A stretch of DNA of 64,000 nt from Candidatus Pelagibacter sp. IMCC9063 (GTDB lineage Bacteria; Pseudomonadota; Alphaproteobacteria; Pelagibacterales; Pelagibacteraceae), in contig NC_015380.1 of the NCBI RefSeq assembly GCF_000195085.1, forward strand, positions 358,001-422,000, in the 5' to 3' direction. The notes under the pieces are model-generated. The model was not told the DNA's origin. It ran no database searches and saw nothing but the letters and a program-made list of their open reading frames with translations. The first letter of the stretch is position 1. Each line of letters starts with the position of its first letter. Of the stretch, positions 36,236-44,395 are shown in pieces. The translations under genes and the position numbers were made by a program.

Positions 36236-36956
36236 GAAAAAATTATTTATTTTTATATTTATATTATTTAGTTTTGTAACACAAAATTTGCATGCAAAAG
36301 ATTTTTTTTATGAAATTTATGGCCTGAACTTAAAATTTATGGAAATCCAGTTCTCCAACAGTCCTCATCGGGAATTAGCAACAAAAATTAAAAGCAAGGG
36401 TCTTTTAAATTTGTTTGTTTCTTTTAAAGGAAATGGTTCATCTAAAGCCCATGCTAAACAAACTTCCTATCAGTTTCAATATCAAAAGAAAAAGAAGGCA
36501 AGATCAACCACTATTGTTTTTAAAGATAGAAAAGTTATCAAGAACATCTCCCAACCTGCTAGAAAAAAACAAAGAAATACTATTCCAATTGAGGCCCATC
36601 ACTTACAAAATATTGTTGATCCTCTTACCGCTATAAATCAACTTTTGTTTAATCAAAAAAATAAATTAAATTGCAACCAAATAACGAAAGTTTTTGATGG
36701 ATCCGATGTTTTTTATCTAATTTTATCGGAGCAGAGCAATAAAGAGCATATTGTTAAGTCTTCAAAAATTACTTTCAAAAAACCATTAAGAAAATGCAAA
36801 CTGCAATATCAAACAGTTGCAGGCCACAAGGCAAAAGACGAAAAAAAATTTAACAAGTCTTATGTGGATATTTTTTACGGAAAGCAAGACACGATATATT
36901 TGCCTTACTTTTTGAGGACGAAATCAAAAATTTCACTTAAAATGTTTTTGAAATAA
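36234..36956 (+). CDS. Exported DUF3108-like protein
   Basis: Probable periplasmic protein of unknown function. The 240-aa product has a signal peptide (LFIFIFILFSFVTQNLHA). The remainder resembles DUF3108 in layout: a YEIYGLNLKFMEIQF start, DPLTAINQLLF in the middle (DP..a....l..), and a C-terminal segment listing a sugar-like YFLRTKSKISLKMFL end. The assignment is by pattern only. Its ATG overlaps the yciB ATG on the other strand. Confidence 0.65.
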   Translation: MKKLFIFIFILFSFVTQNLHAKDFFYEIYGLNLKFMEIQFSNSPHRELATKIKSKGLLNLFVSFKGNGSSKAHAKQTSYQFQYQKKKKARSTTIVFKDRKVIKNISQPARKKQRNTIPIEAHHLQNIVDPLTAINQLLFNQKNKLNCNQITKVFDGSDVFYLILSEQSNKEHIVKSSKITFKKPLRKCKLQYQTVAGHKAKDEKKFNKSYVDIFYGKQDTIYLPYFLRTKSKISLKMFLK

Positions 36957-37006
36957 TTTATTTAACGCTTGATTAATTTTGGATCATCACTATCTTCAGA
37001 GTAACA

Positions 37007-37339
37007 ATGCAACCTAAACAACTTAAAAAAGCAAAGTTTTCCATCGGTGAAGTTGTCAGACACCGCCTGTTTGAGTTTAGGGGTGTAATTTACGATGTGG
37101 ATTTTCAATTTAACAATTCAGACGAATGGTACCAATCCATACCAAAAGATGCGAGACCAAGAAAAGACCAGCCCTTTTATCACCTTTTAGCTGAGAATGA
37201 TGAAATTACCTATGAAGCGTATGTTTCTGAACAAAATTTAGTTCTTGATGACAGAAGCGATCCAATTGGGCATCCTTTATTAAATGAAATATTTAAAGGA
37301 AAGACCAAAGATGGTCTTTATCTTAGACCGGTAAACTAA
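37007..37339 (+). CDS. hspQ: Heat shock protein HspQ
   Basis: HspQ is a hemimethylated-DNA-binding/Lon-specificity factor. The 110-aa protein has KFSIGEVVRHRLFEFRGVIYDVD, then WYQSIPKDARPRKDQPFYHLLAEN, YEAYVSEQNLVLD and HPLLNEIF, all diagnostic. It stands alone between two transcription units. Confidence 0.94.
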   Translation: MQPKQLKKAKFSIGEVVRHRLFEFRGVIYDVDFQFNNSDEWYQSIPKDARPRKDQPFYHLLAENDEITYEAYVSEQNLVLDDRSDPIGHPLLNEIFKGKTKDGLYLRPVN

Positions 37340-37416
37340 ACCTACGTTACTTGCCTCAAATTCAACAAGATTAGTACAATTATAAGACAAATTAACCAAA
37401 TATATGAATCGTAAGT

Positions 37417-37463
37417 GTCTGGTTTGGAGTTTTATTTTCATATCTCCCTTCTCCAAACCAGAC
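37417..37463. terminator. Strong 13-bp hairpin between hspQ and ccmC
   Basis: A perfect inverted repeat, GTCTGGTTTGGAG (37417-37429) against CTCCAAACCAGAC (37451-37463), with a 21-base loop. It is followed by a T-rich stretch but not an immediate T run. It could end hspQ transcription or act as a regulatory leader of the ccm operon, which starts 48 bases further on. It is the most stable structure in this 172-base gap. Confidence 0.6.
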
Positions 37464-37511
37464 AAACTTTGTCACATTTTTTCTCATTATTTTTATATAT
37501 AACATCTCAGC

Positions 37512-38228
37512 ATGTTCAGTTTATTTCAATTAAAAAAAATATTTCAATTGAATGACAATTTTTTTTATTGGTTAAAAATTACTTTTCTTTCCTTAATAAT
37601 ATTTGGATTAATTTTATCATTGATTGTTTCGCCCAAGGATTATTTGCAAGGAGACACCGTTCGCATTATGTATGTGCATGTTCCGGCATCTTGGCTTGCG
37701 CTCATGATTTTTGCTGCAATGGGTATAAGCTCAATTATAACTTTAGTATTTAAAATTAGAGTTTTTACTATTTATGCTAAAAGTTTAGCGCCTATTGGCT
37801 TCACTTTTTCATTAATCTCTATTTTTACAGGTTCGTTGTGGGGACAACCTACCTGGGGGACTTTCTGGACGTGGGATGCAAGATTAACTTCCATGCTTGT
37901 TTTGGTTTTTTTTTATATTTTTTATATTCTATCTTGGAAATTCATTAGTAACTTTTTTGTAGCTGAAAAATATTCTTCTATTTTAGCTATTATGGGCCTA
38001 GCCAATCTTCCAATTATTAAATTTTCTGTTGAATGGTGGAATACTTTGCATCAACCGGCTAGTATCAAACTTACCGAGTCTCCAGCTATACACCCATCCA
38101 TGCTCATGCCTTTACTAATTATGTTTTTAGGATTTTCTTTATTTGCACTATTTATTTTTTTCATACGATACAAAACTGAAGTTTTGCAGCTACAAGAAAA
38201 CAAACTAAATAAAATTTTAAAAAAATGA
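37512..38228 (+). CDS. ccmC: Heme exporter protein CcmC
   Basis: CcmC delivers heme to CcmE in system I cytochrome c maturation. The 238-aa protein has six membrane segments and the tryptophan-rich heme-binding motif WGTFWTWDARLTSML near residue 116, flanked by conserved histidines (VHVPASW, WWNTLHQPAS). It overlaps ccmE by four bases (ATGA). No ccmA/B genes are next to it, and no ccmD can be seen between ccmC and ccmE. Confidence 0.95.
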   Translation: MFSLFQLKKIFQLNDNFFYWLKITFLSLIIFGLILSLIVSPKDYLQGDTVRIMYVHVPASWLALMIFAAMGISSIITLVFKIRVFTIYAKSLAPIGFTFSLISIFTGSLWGQPTWGTFWTWDARLTSMLVLVFFYIFYILSWKFISNFFVAEKYSSILAIMGLANLPIIKFSVEWWNTLHQPASIKLTESPAIHPSMLMPLLIMFLGFSLFALFIFFIRYKTEVLQLQENKLNKILKK

Positions 38229-38674
38229 ATCCATCCAGAAAAAAAAGATTAGCTTATTTTTTGGTATCTGTAGTAGTGGTTTTGCTATTAGTAAAGTTTA
38301 TTTTTAATTCTTTGCAAAAAAATACTATATATTTTTTCTCACCAACGGATTTGTCTCTAAGCGTTGAAAATCCTAAAGGGCTCATTAGAGTTGGGGGTCT
38401 AGTTAAGAAGGGCTCAGTTCAAGAAAAGAAAAACGAAGCTATCTATGCTTTTGTAGTAACTGACCTAAAGAATGATATTTACGTTGAATACAAAGGGATA
38501 TTGCCAAACTTATTTCAAGAAGAAAAAGGAGTGGTCGTGGAAGGAACCTTGAAAGATAAAAAATTTTTATTAGGTAAAACTATTTTAGCAAAACATGATG
38601 AGAATTATATGCCACCAGAAGTAGCTGAGGCTCTAAAGAAAAGTGGAAATTGGAATAAAAAATATGATCAGTAA
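38225..38674 (+). CDS. ccmE: Cytochrome c-type biogenesis protein CcmE (heme chaperone)
   Basis: Periplasmic heme chaperone that binds heme covalently. The 149-aa protein has an N-terminal anchor (LAYFLVSVVVVLLLVKFIF), an OB-fold domain (FSPTDL, LIRVGGLVKKGSV, YKGILPNLFQEEKGVVVEG), and the heme-binding histidine in AKHDENYMPPEV near residue 128. Complete. Confidence 0.96.
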   Translation: MNPSRKKRLAYFLVSVVVVLLLVKFIFNSLQKNTIYFFSPTDLSLSVENPKGLIRVGGLVKKGSVQEKKNEAIYAFVVTDLKNDIYVEYKGILPNLFQEEKGVVVEGTLKDKKFLLGKTILAKHDENYMPPEVAEALKKSGNWNKKYDQ

Positions 38675-40568
38675 TTTGGGTGCTGTACTGCTAATTGTAT
38701 CTTTTTTAACCACTTGTTCTACGCTATTTCTTTATATTAAAAACAATATCATTCAAAAATCATCAATTTATTTTCAATTTTTTTTATTTTATAAAGTTAG
38801 TTTTTATTTAATTCTATTTTCATTTTTGGTTTTAATAGTTTGTTTTACTATTTCAGATTTTTCAATAATTTCTGTTTATGAAAACTCTCATACAGATAAA
38901 CCCTTGTTCTATAAAATATCTGCTGCTTGGGGAAACCACGAAGGTAGTATGCTTTTATTTATTCTTGTCATTTCCCTGTATGGAGTTTTATTTTTGTTAA
39001 ATAGTAAAAATATTAATGACCCCTTGAGAGCTTGCACTATTTTTTTCCAAAGCATTATTCAGCTAATTTTTTTATCTTTTTTAATTTTTACATCCAATCC
39101 TTATAATAAAATATTTCCTATCCCGGCCCAGGGGCTCGGATTAAATCCTATTCTGCAAGATCCTCTATTAGCGATACACCCCCCTTTTTTATACTTGGGG
39201 TATGTGGGATTCTCTTTGGTTTTTAGTTTGTTATTAGCAGCTCTTATTTTGAAACAGTACAATTCCGGTTGGGCCTCTATTGCTAAAAAATGGATCATGT
39301 TACCTTGGTCATTTCTTTCTTTTGGAATAGCACTTGGGTCCTTTTGGGCTTACTACGAGCTAGGTTGGGGAGGTTACTGGTTTTGGGATCCTGTTGAAAA
39401 TGCTTCTTTAATGCCATGGATTGCGTCTACAGCTTTAATTCATTCGATTGTGGTTATGGAAAAATTGAAAAAACTTTTTGCCTGGACAGCAATTTTAACC
39501 ATACTTACTTTCTTGCTAAGTTTATTTGGAACTTTCTTGGTGAGATCGGGAGTTTTGAACTCTGTACATGCATTTGCTAACGATCCGGAAAGAGGAGTTT
39601 ATATACTTCTAATTATTTCCGCTATTACCCTAGGATCTTTAATAGTTTATATTTTAAAATTCCCAAAAGAATCAGCAAGTAATAATAGTTTTGTTTTATT
39701 CAGTCGAGATTTTTCTATTTTACTAAATAACTATTTTTTAATTTTTATTCTAACTGTAGTAATAGTTGGCACCACATACCCAATATTGTTATCAGTTTTT
39801 ACGGGAGAAACCATTTCTGTTGGGCCGCAGTACTATAATACAATTTTAGCACCTTTCATCTTTGTTTTTCTTATTCTAATGGCCATAGGGCCCTTGATGA
39901 AATGGAATGGTAACTCACTAATTCCAACGAAACAAAAAATATTTTTATTTTTTCTAGTTTCTATTTTTTTAACAATCTTAATCAGCTTCTATTTAAGTAA
40001 GTCTAATTTTATTTTTTTATTAGGGGTTTTGTGCTCTGTGTATTTGATCACATCAGTTTTTTACGAGATAATTATGTATAAAAAAAATTCTTTTATTAAA
40101 CAAAATTTTTCAAGGTTATTTTCTCATTTAGGATTTGGATTGTTAATACTGGCAATCACACTCAATCATTTTTTTTCTAAGGAAATAACTACTAAAATAG
40201 ATCTAGGAGAATCTTTTTTTAAACAAGGAGTTAAAATTAATTTTTTAAAATTAGAATCTAACAAGGAAAAAAATTTTGAAGAGTTATTTGGAAGTTATGA
40301 GATAATAAAAGACAATAAAACTTTTATCCTTAAACCTAGTATAAGGAAGTATAAACAGCCTCAGCAATTTACCTCAGAGACAAGTATTCAAAGCGATGGT
40401 CTTAGCGATGTTTATATTGCCATGGATTATGCTGGGGACCCAAATGCAGGAATAGGAGTGAGGTTTTATTATAACTATTTTGTCAGGTTAATATGGGTTT
40501 CATTCGCCTTAATTACTATTGGGGGAATTATGAGTTTTGTTAGGAGGGGAAATGAAAAAACAATTTAA
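38664..40568 (+). CDS. ccmF: Heme lyase CcmF
   Basis: CcmF attaches heme to apocytochrome c together with CcmH. From the ATG at 38664 (inside ccmE) it is 634 aa with many membrane segments. The heme-handling WWD domain is LGWGGYWFWDPVENASLMPW near residue 235, and the conserved histidines lie in AWGNHEGSM and LAIHPPFLYLGY. A GTG seven codons upstream would extend it only within ccmE. It overlaps ccmG by 17 bases. Confidence 0.96.
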   Translation: MISNLGAVLLIVSFLTTCSTLFLYIKNNIIQKSSIYFQFFLFYKVSFYLILFSFLVLIVCFTISDFSIISVYENSHTDKPLFYKISAAWGNHEGSMLLFILVISLYGVLFLLNSKNINDPLRACTIFFQSIIQLIFLSFLIFTSNPYNKIFPIPAQGLGLNPILQDPLLAIHPPFLYLGYVGFSLVFSLLLAALILKQYNSGWASIAKKWIMLPWSFLSFGIALGSFWAYYELGWGGYWFWDPVENASLMPWIASTALIHSIVVMEKLKKLFAWTAILTILTFLLSLFGTFLVRSGVLNSVHAFANDPERGVYILLIISAITLGSLIVYILKFPKESASNNSFVLFSRDFSILLNNYFLIFILTVVIVGTTYPILLSVFTGETISVGPQYYNTILAPFIFVFLILMAIGPLMKWNGNSLIPTKQKIFLFFLVSIFLTILISFYLSKSNFIFLLGVLCSVYLITSVFYEIIMYKKNSFIKQNFSRLFSHLGFGLLILAITLNHFFSKEITTKIDLGESFFKQGVKINFLKLESNKEKNFEELFGSYEIIKDNKTFILKPSIRKYKQPQQFTSETSIQSDGLSDVYIAMDYAGDPNAGIGVRFYYNYFVRLIWVSFALITIGGIMSFVRRGNEKTI

Positions 40569-41067
40569 AATTTCTCTTTTTGTATCTATCATCGTTATTT
40601 TTTTTGTAATTTTTTACCATTCTTTAAAAGCCAATAATAAAAATAATCCCAATGTAATGTTGAACAAGGTGTTACCAACAATAGAGCTTACTTCCTTTAC
40701 CAACTCCAACCTCAAGCAGGTAATGCCCATTATTAATAAAGATAAATATTATTTAATTAATATTTGGTCTTCTTGGTGTGTACCTTGTAGGGAAGAACAT
40801 CCAATACTAATGAAGCTAAAAAATAAAATAAAAATTTATGGAATTAATTATAAAGATAAAAAGACAAATGCTACCTCCTTCCTAAATAAATTGGGTAATC
40901 CATTTTATTTTACTGGATCTGATAAAGATGGTAGTGTTTCTATAGAAATAGGAGCTTATGGTATTCCAGAAACATATGTTGTTAACTCTCAAGGTTTAAT
41001 TGTTTTTAAGCATGTGGGTCCTCTTAATAAAAAAATTTACCTAAGAATAAGTGAAATGATAAAGTGA
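40552..41067 (+). CDS. ccmG: Thiol:disulfide interchange protein CcmG/DsbE
   Basis: Membrane-anchored periplasmic thioredoxin that keeps apocytochrome CxxCH cysteines reduced. From the ATG at 40552 the protein is 171 aa: an anchor (FKISLFVSIIVIFFVIFY), the active site WSSWCVPCREEHP near residue 72, and YGIPETYVVNSQG with the cis-proline. The ATG is inside the end of ccmF. Confidence 0.95.
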   Translation: MKKQFKISLFVSIIVIFFVIFYHSLKANNKNNPNVMLNKVLPTIELTSFTNSNLKQVMPIINKDKYYLINIWSSWCVPCREEHPILMKLKNKIKIYGINYKDKKTNATSFLNKLGNPFYFTGSDKDGSVSIEIGAYGIPETYVVNSQGLIVFKHVGPLNKKIYLRISEMIK

Positions 41068-41447
41068 GAAATATATTTTTAATTATATTATTTGTTTTTT
41101 TCATTCCAGCCCAAATTGCAATGGCATCTGATGAAAGAGAAATAAATATTTATAAAAATATAAGGTGCCTAGTCTGCCAGGGTCAGTCACTCAATGATTC
41201 AAATTCTGACTTTGCTGTTGATTTAAAGAAAGTAATTAAGAAAAAAATAACCAACAAACAATCAGATAAGGAAATTTATAAATATTTAATAGAGCGTTAT
41301 GGAGACTGGATTCTTTTTAACCCTCCTTTAAAAATAAATACCCTGCTATTGTGGGCATTACCCTTTCTTTTTCTTTTTGTGGGGGGACTTTTGATTTATC
41401 AAAAATACGTATTTCTTGATAAAAAGCACCAAAACCAAAAATTGTAG
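41064..41447 (+). CDS. ccmH: Cytochrome c-type biogenesis protein CcmH
   Basis: CcmH presents the apocytochrome to CcmF. The 127-aa protein has a signal peptide (IFLIILFVFFIPAQIAMA), the redox motif RCLVCQGQSLNDS near residue 33, YGDWILFNPP, and a C-terminal membrane anchor. Its GTG start overlaps the ccmG stop (GTGA). No CcmI follows; the ccm cluster ends here. Confidence 0.95.
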   Translation: MRNIFLIILFVFFIPAQIAMASDEREINIYKNIRCLVCQGQSLNDSNSDFAVDLKKVIKKKITNKQSDKEIYKYLIERYGDWILFNPPLKINTLLLWALPFLFLFVGGLLIYQKYVFLDKKHQNQKL

Positions 41448-41492
41448 AAAATTCACTTTTTTTTTCTAAAATTTAATAGTAGATAGCTAATA

Positions 41493-42011
41493 ATGAAGTA
41501 CATTTTTAAATTTTTTATTCTTTTGATTTTGATCAGTGGAGCAAAGGCTCATGCAGGTGAGCTGAAAACTTCATTATTTCAATTTGATGTTGAACACGAA
41601 GATCAGCAGGCAATTTCATTGGGCTTTAATTATAACTTTGATCGCTCTTATGAAACACCAGTTGGAAAAGTAGAGCCATTGTTAGGTGCATTTATGACAG
41701 AATATTATGCCGGAATGGTATATGCAGGAGCTAAAATAGATTATAAAATTGGAAGATTGATTGTTACTCCATCCTTTTCACCTGGGATTTATTCGTATGG
41801 GTCTGATAAACGTCAGGAAGAAGGAACAAAAAAAGGGAGATCCAAGAATCTGGGACAAATTCTAAATTTTAAATCTCAGATTGATATAGGGTTTGATATT
41901 GGCTCTTTGGGAGTATTATCTTTGGGTCTTAGCCATATTTCTAATGGTGATTTGGCTGAACACAACCCAGGCGTAAATAACTATCATTTTAATTTTTCAA
42001 AAGAGTTTTAA
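41493..42011 (+). CDS. PagL-like outer membrane lipid A 3-O-deacylase
   Basis: Acyloxyacyl hydrolase family barrel that trims an acyl chain from lipid A. The 172-aa protein has a signal peptide (FFILLILISGAKAHA), strand-like segments such as YYAGMVYAGAKIDYKI, and the catalytic His/Ser pair in LSHISNGDLAEHNPGVN near residue 152. It ends in aromatic Phe as many outer membrane barrels do. The activity is inferred. Confidence 0.8.
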   Translation: MKYIFKFFILLILISGAKAHAGELKTSLFQFDVEHEDQQAISLGFNYNFDRSYETPVGKVEPLLGAFMTEYYAGMVYAGAKIDYKIGRLIVTPSFSPGIYSYGSDKRQEEGTKKGRSKNLGQILNFKSQIDIGFDIGSLGVLSLGLSHISNGDLAEHNPGVNNYHFNFSKEF

Positions 42012-42017
42012 GTTTCT

Positions 42018-43166
42018 ATGAAACTCAGTGACTGTCACAATGTCATTGACTTTCGAAAACTTGCAAAACAAAAACTTCCTTCTCCCATATTTCATTATAT
42101 AGATGGCGGAGCTGACGATGAGGTTACTTTAAAGAGAAATACAGAAGCTTTTGAAAATTGTGATCTGATACCCTCTGTATTGACAGATGTCAGTAATATA
42201 GATTTGTCTACAAAAGTATTGGGACAAAAAATAAAATTTCCTCTCTTTTTTTCACCAACGGCAATGCATCAAATGTACCATCATGATGGAGAGGCAGCGA
42301 CGGCCAAAGCTGCTGAAAAATTAGGAACTTTTTTTAGTTTATCTACGATGGCAACTACAAGTATCGAAGATGTTTCTAAAGCATCTGATGGTCCCAAAAT
42401 GTTTCAATTGTATATTCATAAAGATCAAGGTTTAACAGACAATTTAATTGAAAGATGTAAGTCATCAGGATTTAAAGCAATGTGTTTAACGGTAGATACG
42501 ATTGTTGCAGGAAATAGAGAAAGAGACCATAGAACTGGTTTTACTACTCCACCATCTTTAACATTATCTAGTCTCTTAAGTTTTGCAATGCATCCAGAAT
42601 GGAGTCTTAAATATTTATTAGGAAAAAAGTTTTCTTTAGCAAATATAGCTCACATGACGAACAAAGGAACTAACATTGAAATGTCTATTATGGATTATAT
42701 CAATCAACAGTTTGATACTACTATGAACTGGAAGCATGCTGAATATGCTATTAAAAAATGGAATGGCCCCTTTGCTTTAAAGGGGATTATGTCTGTAGAG
42801 GATGCAAAAAAAGCAATTGATATTGGAGCTTCTGCCATTATGATTTCTAATCATGGAGGAAGACAATTAGATGGCTCTAGAGCCCCCTTTGATCAGCTGC
42901 AAACTATAGTAGATGCAGTAGGAGATAAAGTGGAAGTTATATTAGACGGAGGAGTTCAAAGAGGAACACACGTATTAAAAGCTTTAGCTTTAGGAGCCAA
43001 AGCTTGTTCTATAGGAAAAGCATATTTATATGGACTTAGTGCTGGAGGACAAGTTGGAGTAGAGCAAGTAGTTGGTAAATTAAGAGATGAGATCCAAAGA
43101 GGAATGACCCTGATGGGCTGTAGATCGGTAAAAGAATTAACTAAAAATAAAGTTTTGTTTAGGTAA
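42018..43166 (+). CDS. FMN-dependent alpha-hydroxy acid dehydrogenase (LldD-like)
   Basis: Oxidises an L-2-hydroxyacid, most simply L-lactate, to a ketoacid. The 382-aa barrel has FHYIDGGADDEVTL, LFFSPTAMHQMYHHDGEAATAKAA, the FMN/active-site motif SNHGGRQLDG with catalytic His near residue 279, and VILDGGVQRGTHVLKALALGA. It neighbours an aminotransferase and a glycolate oxidase, which suggests organic acid catabolism. The exact substrate is open. Confidence 0.88.
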   Translation: MKLSDCHNVIDFRKLAKQKLPSPIFHYIDGGADDEVTLKRNTEAFENCDLIPSVLTDVSNIDLSTKVLGQKIKFPLFFSPTAMHQMYHHDGEAATAKAAEKLGTFFSLSTMATTSIEDVSKASDGPKMFQLYIHKDQGLTDNLIERCKSSGFKAMCLTVDTIVAGNRERDHRTGFTTPPSLTLSSLLSFAMHPEWSLKYLLGKKFSLANIAHMTNKGTNIEMSIMDYINQQFDTTMNWKHAEYAIKKWNGPFALKGIMSVEDAKKAIDIGASAIMISNHGGRQLDGSRAPFDQLQTIVDAVGDKVEVILDGGVQRGTHVLKALALGAKACSIGKAYLYGLSAGGQVGVEQVVGKLRDEIQRGMTLMGCRSVKELTKNKVLFR

Positions 43167-43171
43167 ACGAT

Positions 43172-44332
43172 ATGAAAATTGCTCAAAGTTTTTCTAGATT
43201 AGGAACAGAGTCGGCTTTTGAAGTTTTAGCTAAAGCTAAAAAGTTGGAATCGGAGGGACAAGAAATAATAAATCTTGGAATTGGCCAACCTGATTTTAGA
43301 ACTCCACAGCATATTGTGGAAGCAGGAAAAAAAGCTTTAGAAGATGGGCACCATGGCTATACAGCTGCCAATGGAACTCTAGAGTTAAGACAAAGTGTGT
43401 CTGTGCATATTAAAAAAATGTATTCAGCCAGCATTGACCCATCCAGAATACTAATTACACCTGGCGGAAAACCAACCATATACTTTGCCACGATGCTTTT
43501 TGGAGAGCCTGGTGGAGAAATTGTTTATCCAGAACCTGGATTTCCTATTTATGAATCTATGATTAATTATTCTGGAGCCAGGGCAGTTCCTATGTATTTA
43601 TCAGATAAAAACAATTTTTCTTTTAATGCCAAAGAAGTCTTGTCCTTAATTAATGATAAGACGAGGTTATTAATTCTAAATAATCCTCAAAACCCGACAG
43701 GAGGATTAATTCCGAAAGAGCAAATTGATGAACTGGCCAAAGGATTGGAGCAATATCCTCATGTGGCTATCATGAGCGATGAAATTTATAGTAGACAAAT
43801 TTATGATGGAAACCAAATGCCATCTTTCTTTTATTATCCAAAATTATATGACAGGTTAATCGTATTGGATGGTTGGAGCAAAACATATGCCATGACCGGA
43901 TGGAGACTTGGTTGGAGTGTTTGGCCTGAACAATTAATTGAACACGCAACACGAATGGCAATTAACAGTTATTCCTGTGTTTCTGCAGCAAACCAAGTTG
44001 CTGCTATAGCAGCTTTAGATGGCCCACATGATTTTCTTGAAGACATGATGAATAAATTTAATAAAAGAAGAAAGCTAATCGTAGAGGGATTGAATTCTAT
44101 TGATGGAATTAGGTGCAACAATCCAGGAGGGGCATTTTATGTCTTCCCCAACATCAGCAAAACAGGCCTAACAGGAGCTCAGTTTGCTGATAAATGCCTC
44201 TATGAAGCTGGTGTGGCAATTGTTCCAGGTACTAGTTTTGGAAAATCAGCCAATGATTTTGTAAGATTTAGCTTTGCAAATTCTTACGAAAACATTGAAA
44301 AAGCGCTAGAAAAAATAAAAAAAATTTTATAA
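43172..44332 (+). CDS. Class I/II PLP aminotransferase
   Basis: Fold type I aspartate aminotransferase superfamily. The 386-aa protein has LGIGQPDFRTPQHIVEA, NNPQNPTGGLI, DEIYS, and the PLP lysine in DGWSKTYAMTGWRLGW near residue 237, followed by VRFSFANSYENIEKAL. It resembles pyruvate-dependent aminotransferases. The donor and acceptor cannot be named from sequence. It lies five bases after the LldD-like gene. Confidence 0.87.
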   Translation: MKIAQSFSRLGTESAFEVLAKAKKLESEGQEIINLGIGQPDFRTPQHIVEAGKKALEDGHHGYTAANGTLELRQSVSVHIKKMYSASIDPSRILITPGGKPTIYFATMLFGEPGGEIVYPEPGFPIYESMINYSGARAVPMYLSDKNNFSFNAKEVLSLINDKTRLLILNNPQNPTGGLIPKEQIDELAKGLEQYPHVAIMSDEIYSRQIYDGNQMPSFFYYPKLYDRLIVLDGWSKTYAMTGWRLGWSVWPEQLIEHATRMAINSYSCVSAANQVAAIAALDGPHDFLEDMMNKFNKRRKLIVEGLNSIDGIRCNNPGGAFYVFPNISKTGLTGAQFADKCLYEAGVAIVPGTSFGKSANDFVRFSFANSYENIEKALEKIKKIL

Positions 44333-44395
44333 TTTTCTTCACAATTTGCACGGAATTATCTGTAAAAAGTGTAAAATTTATTATAGTTTTGTGAA

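Noticed and set aside
44333-44395. Glycine or other riboswitch before glcD
   Set aside because: Some SAR11 genes for glycine metabolism have riboswitches, but this 63-base gap has no stable structure and is too short.
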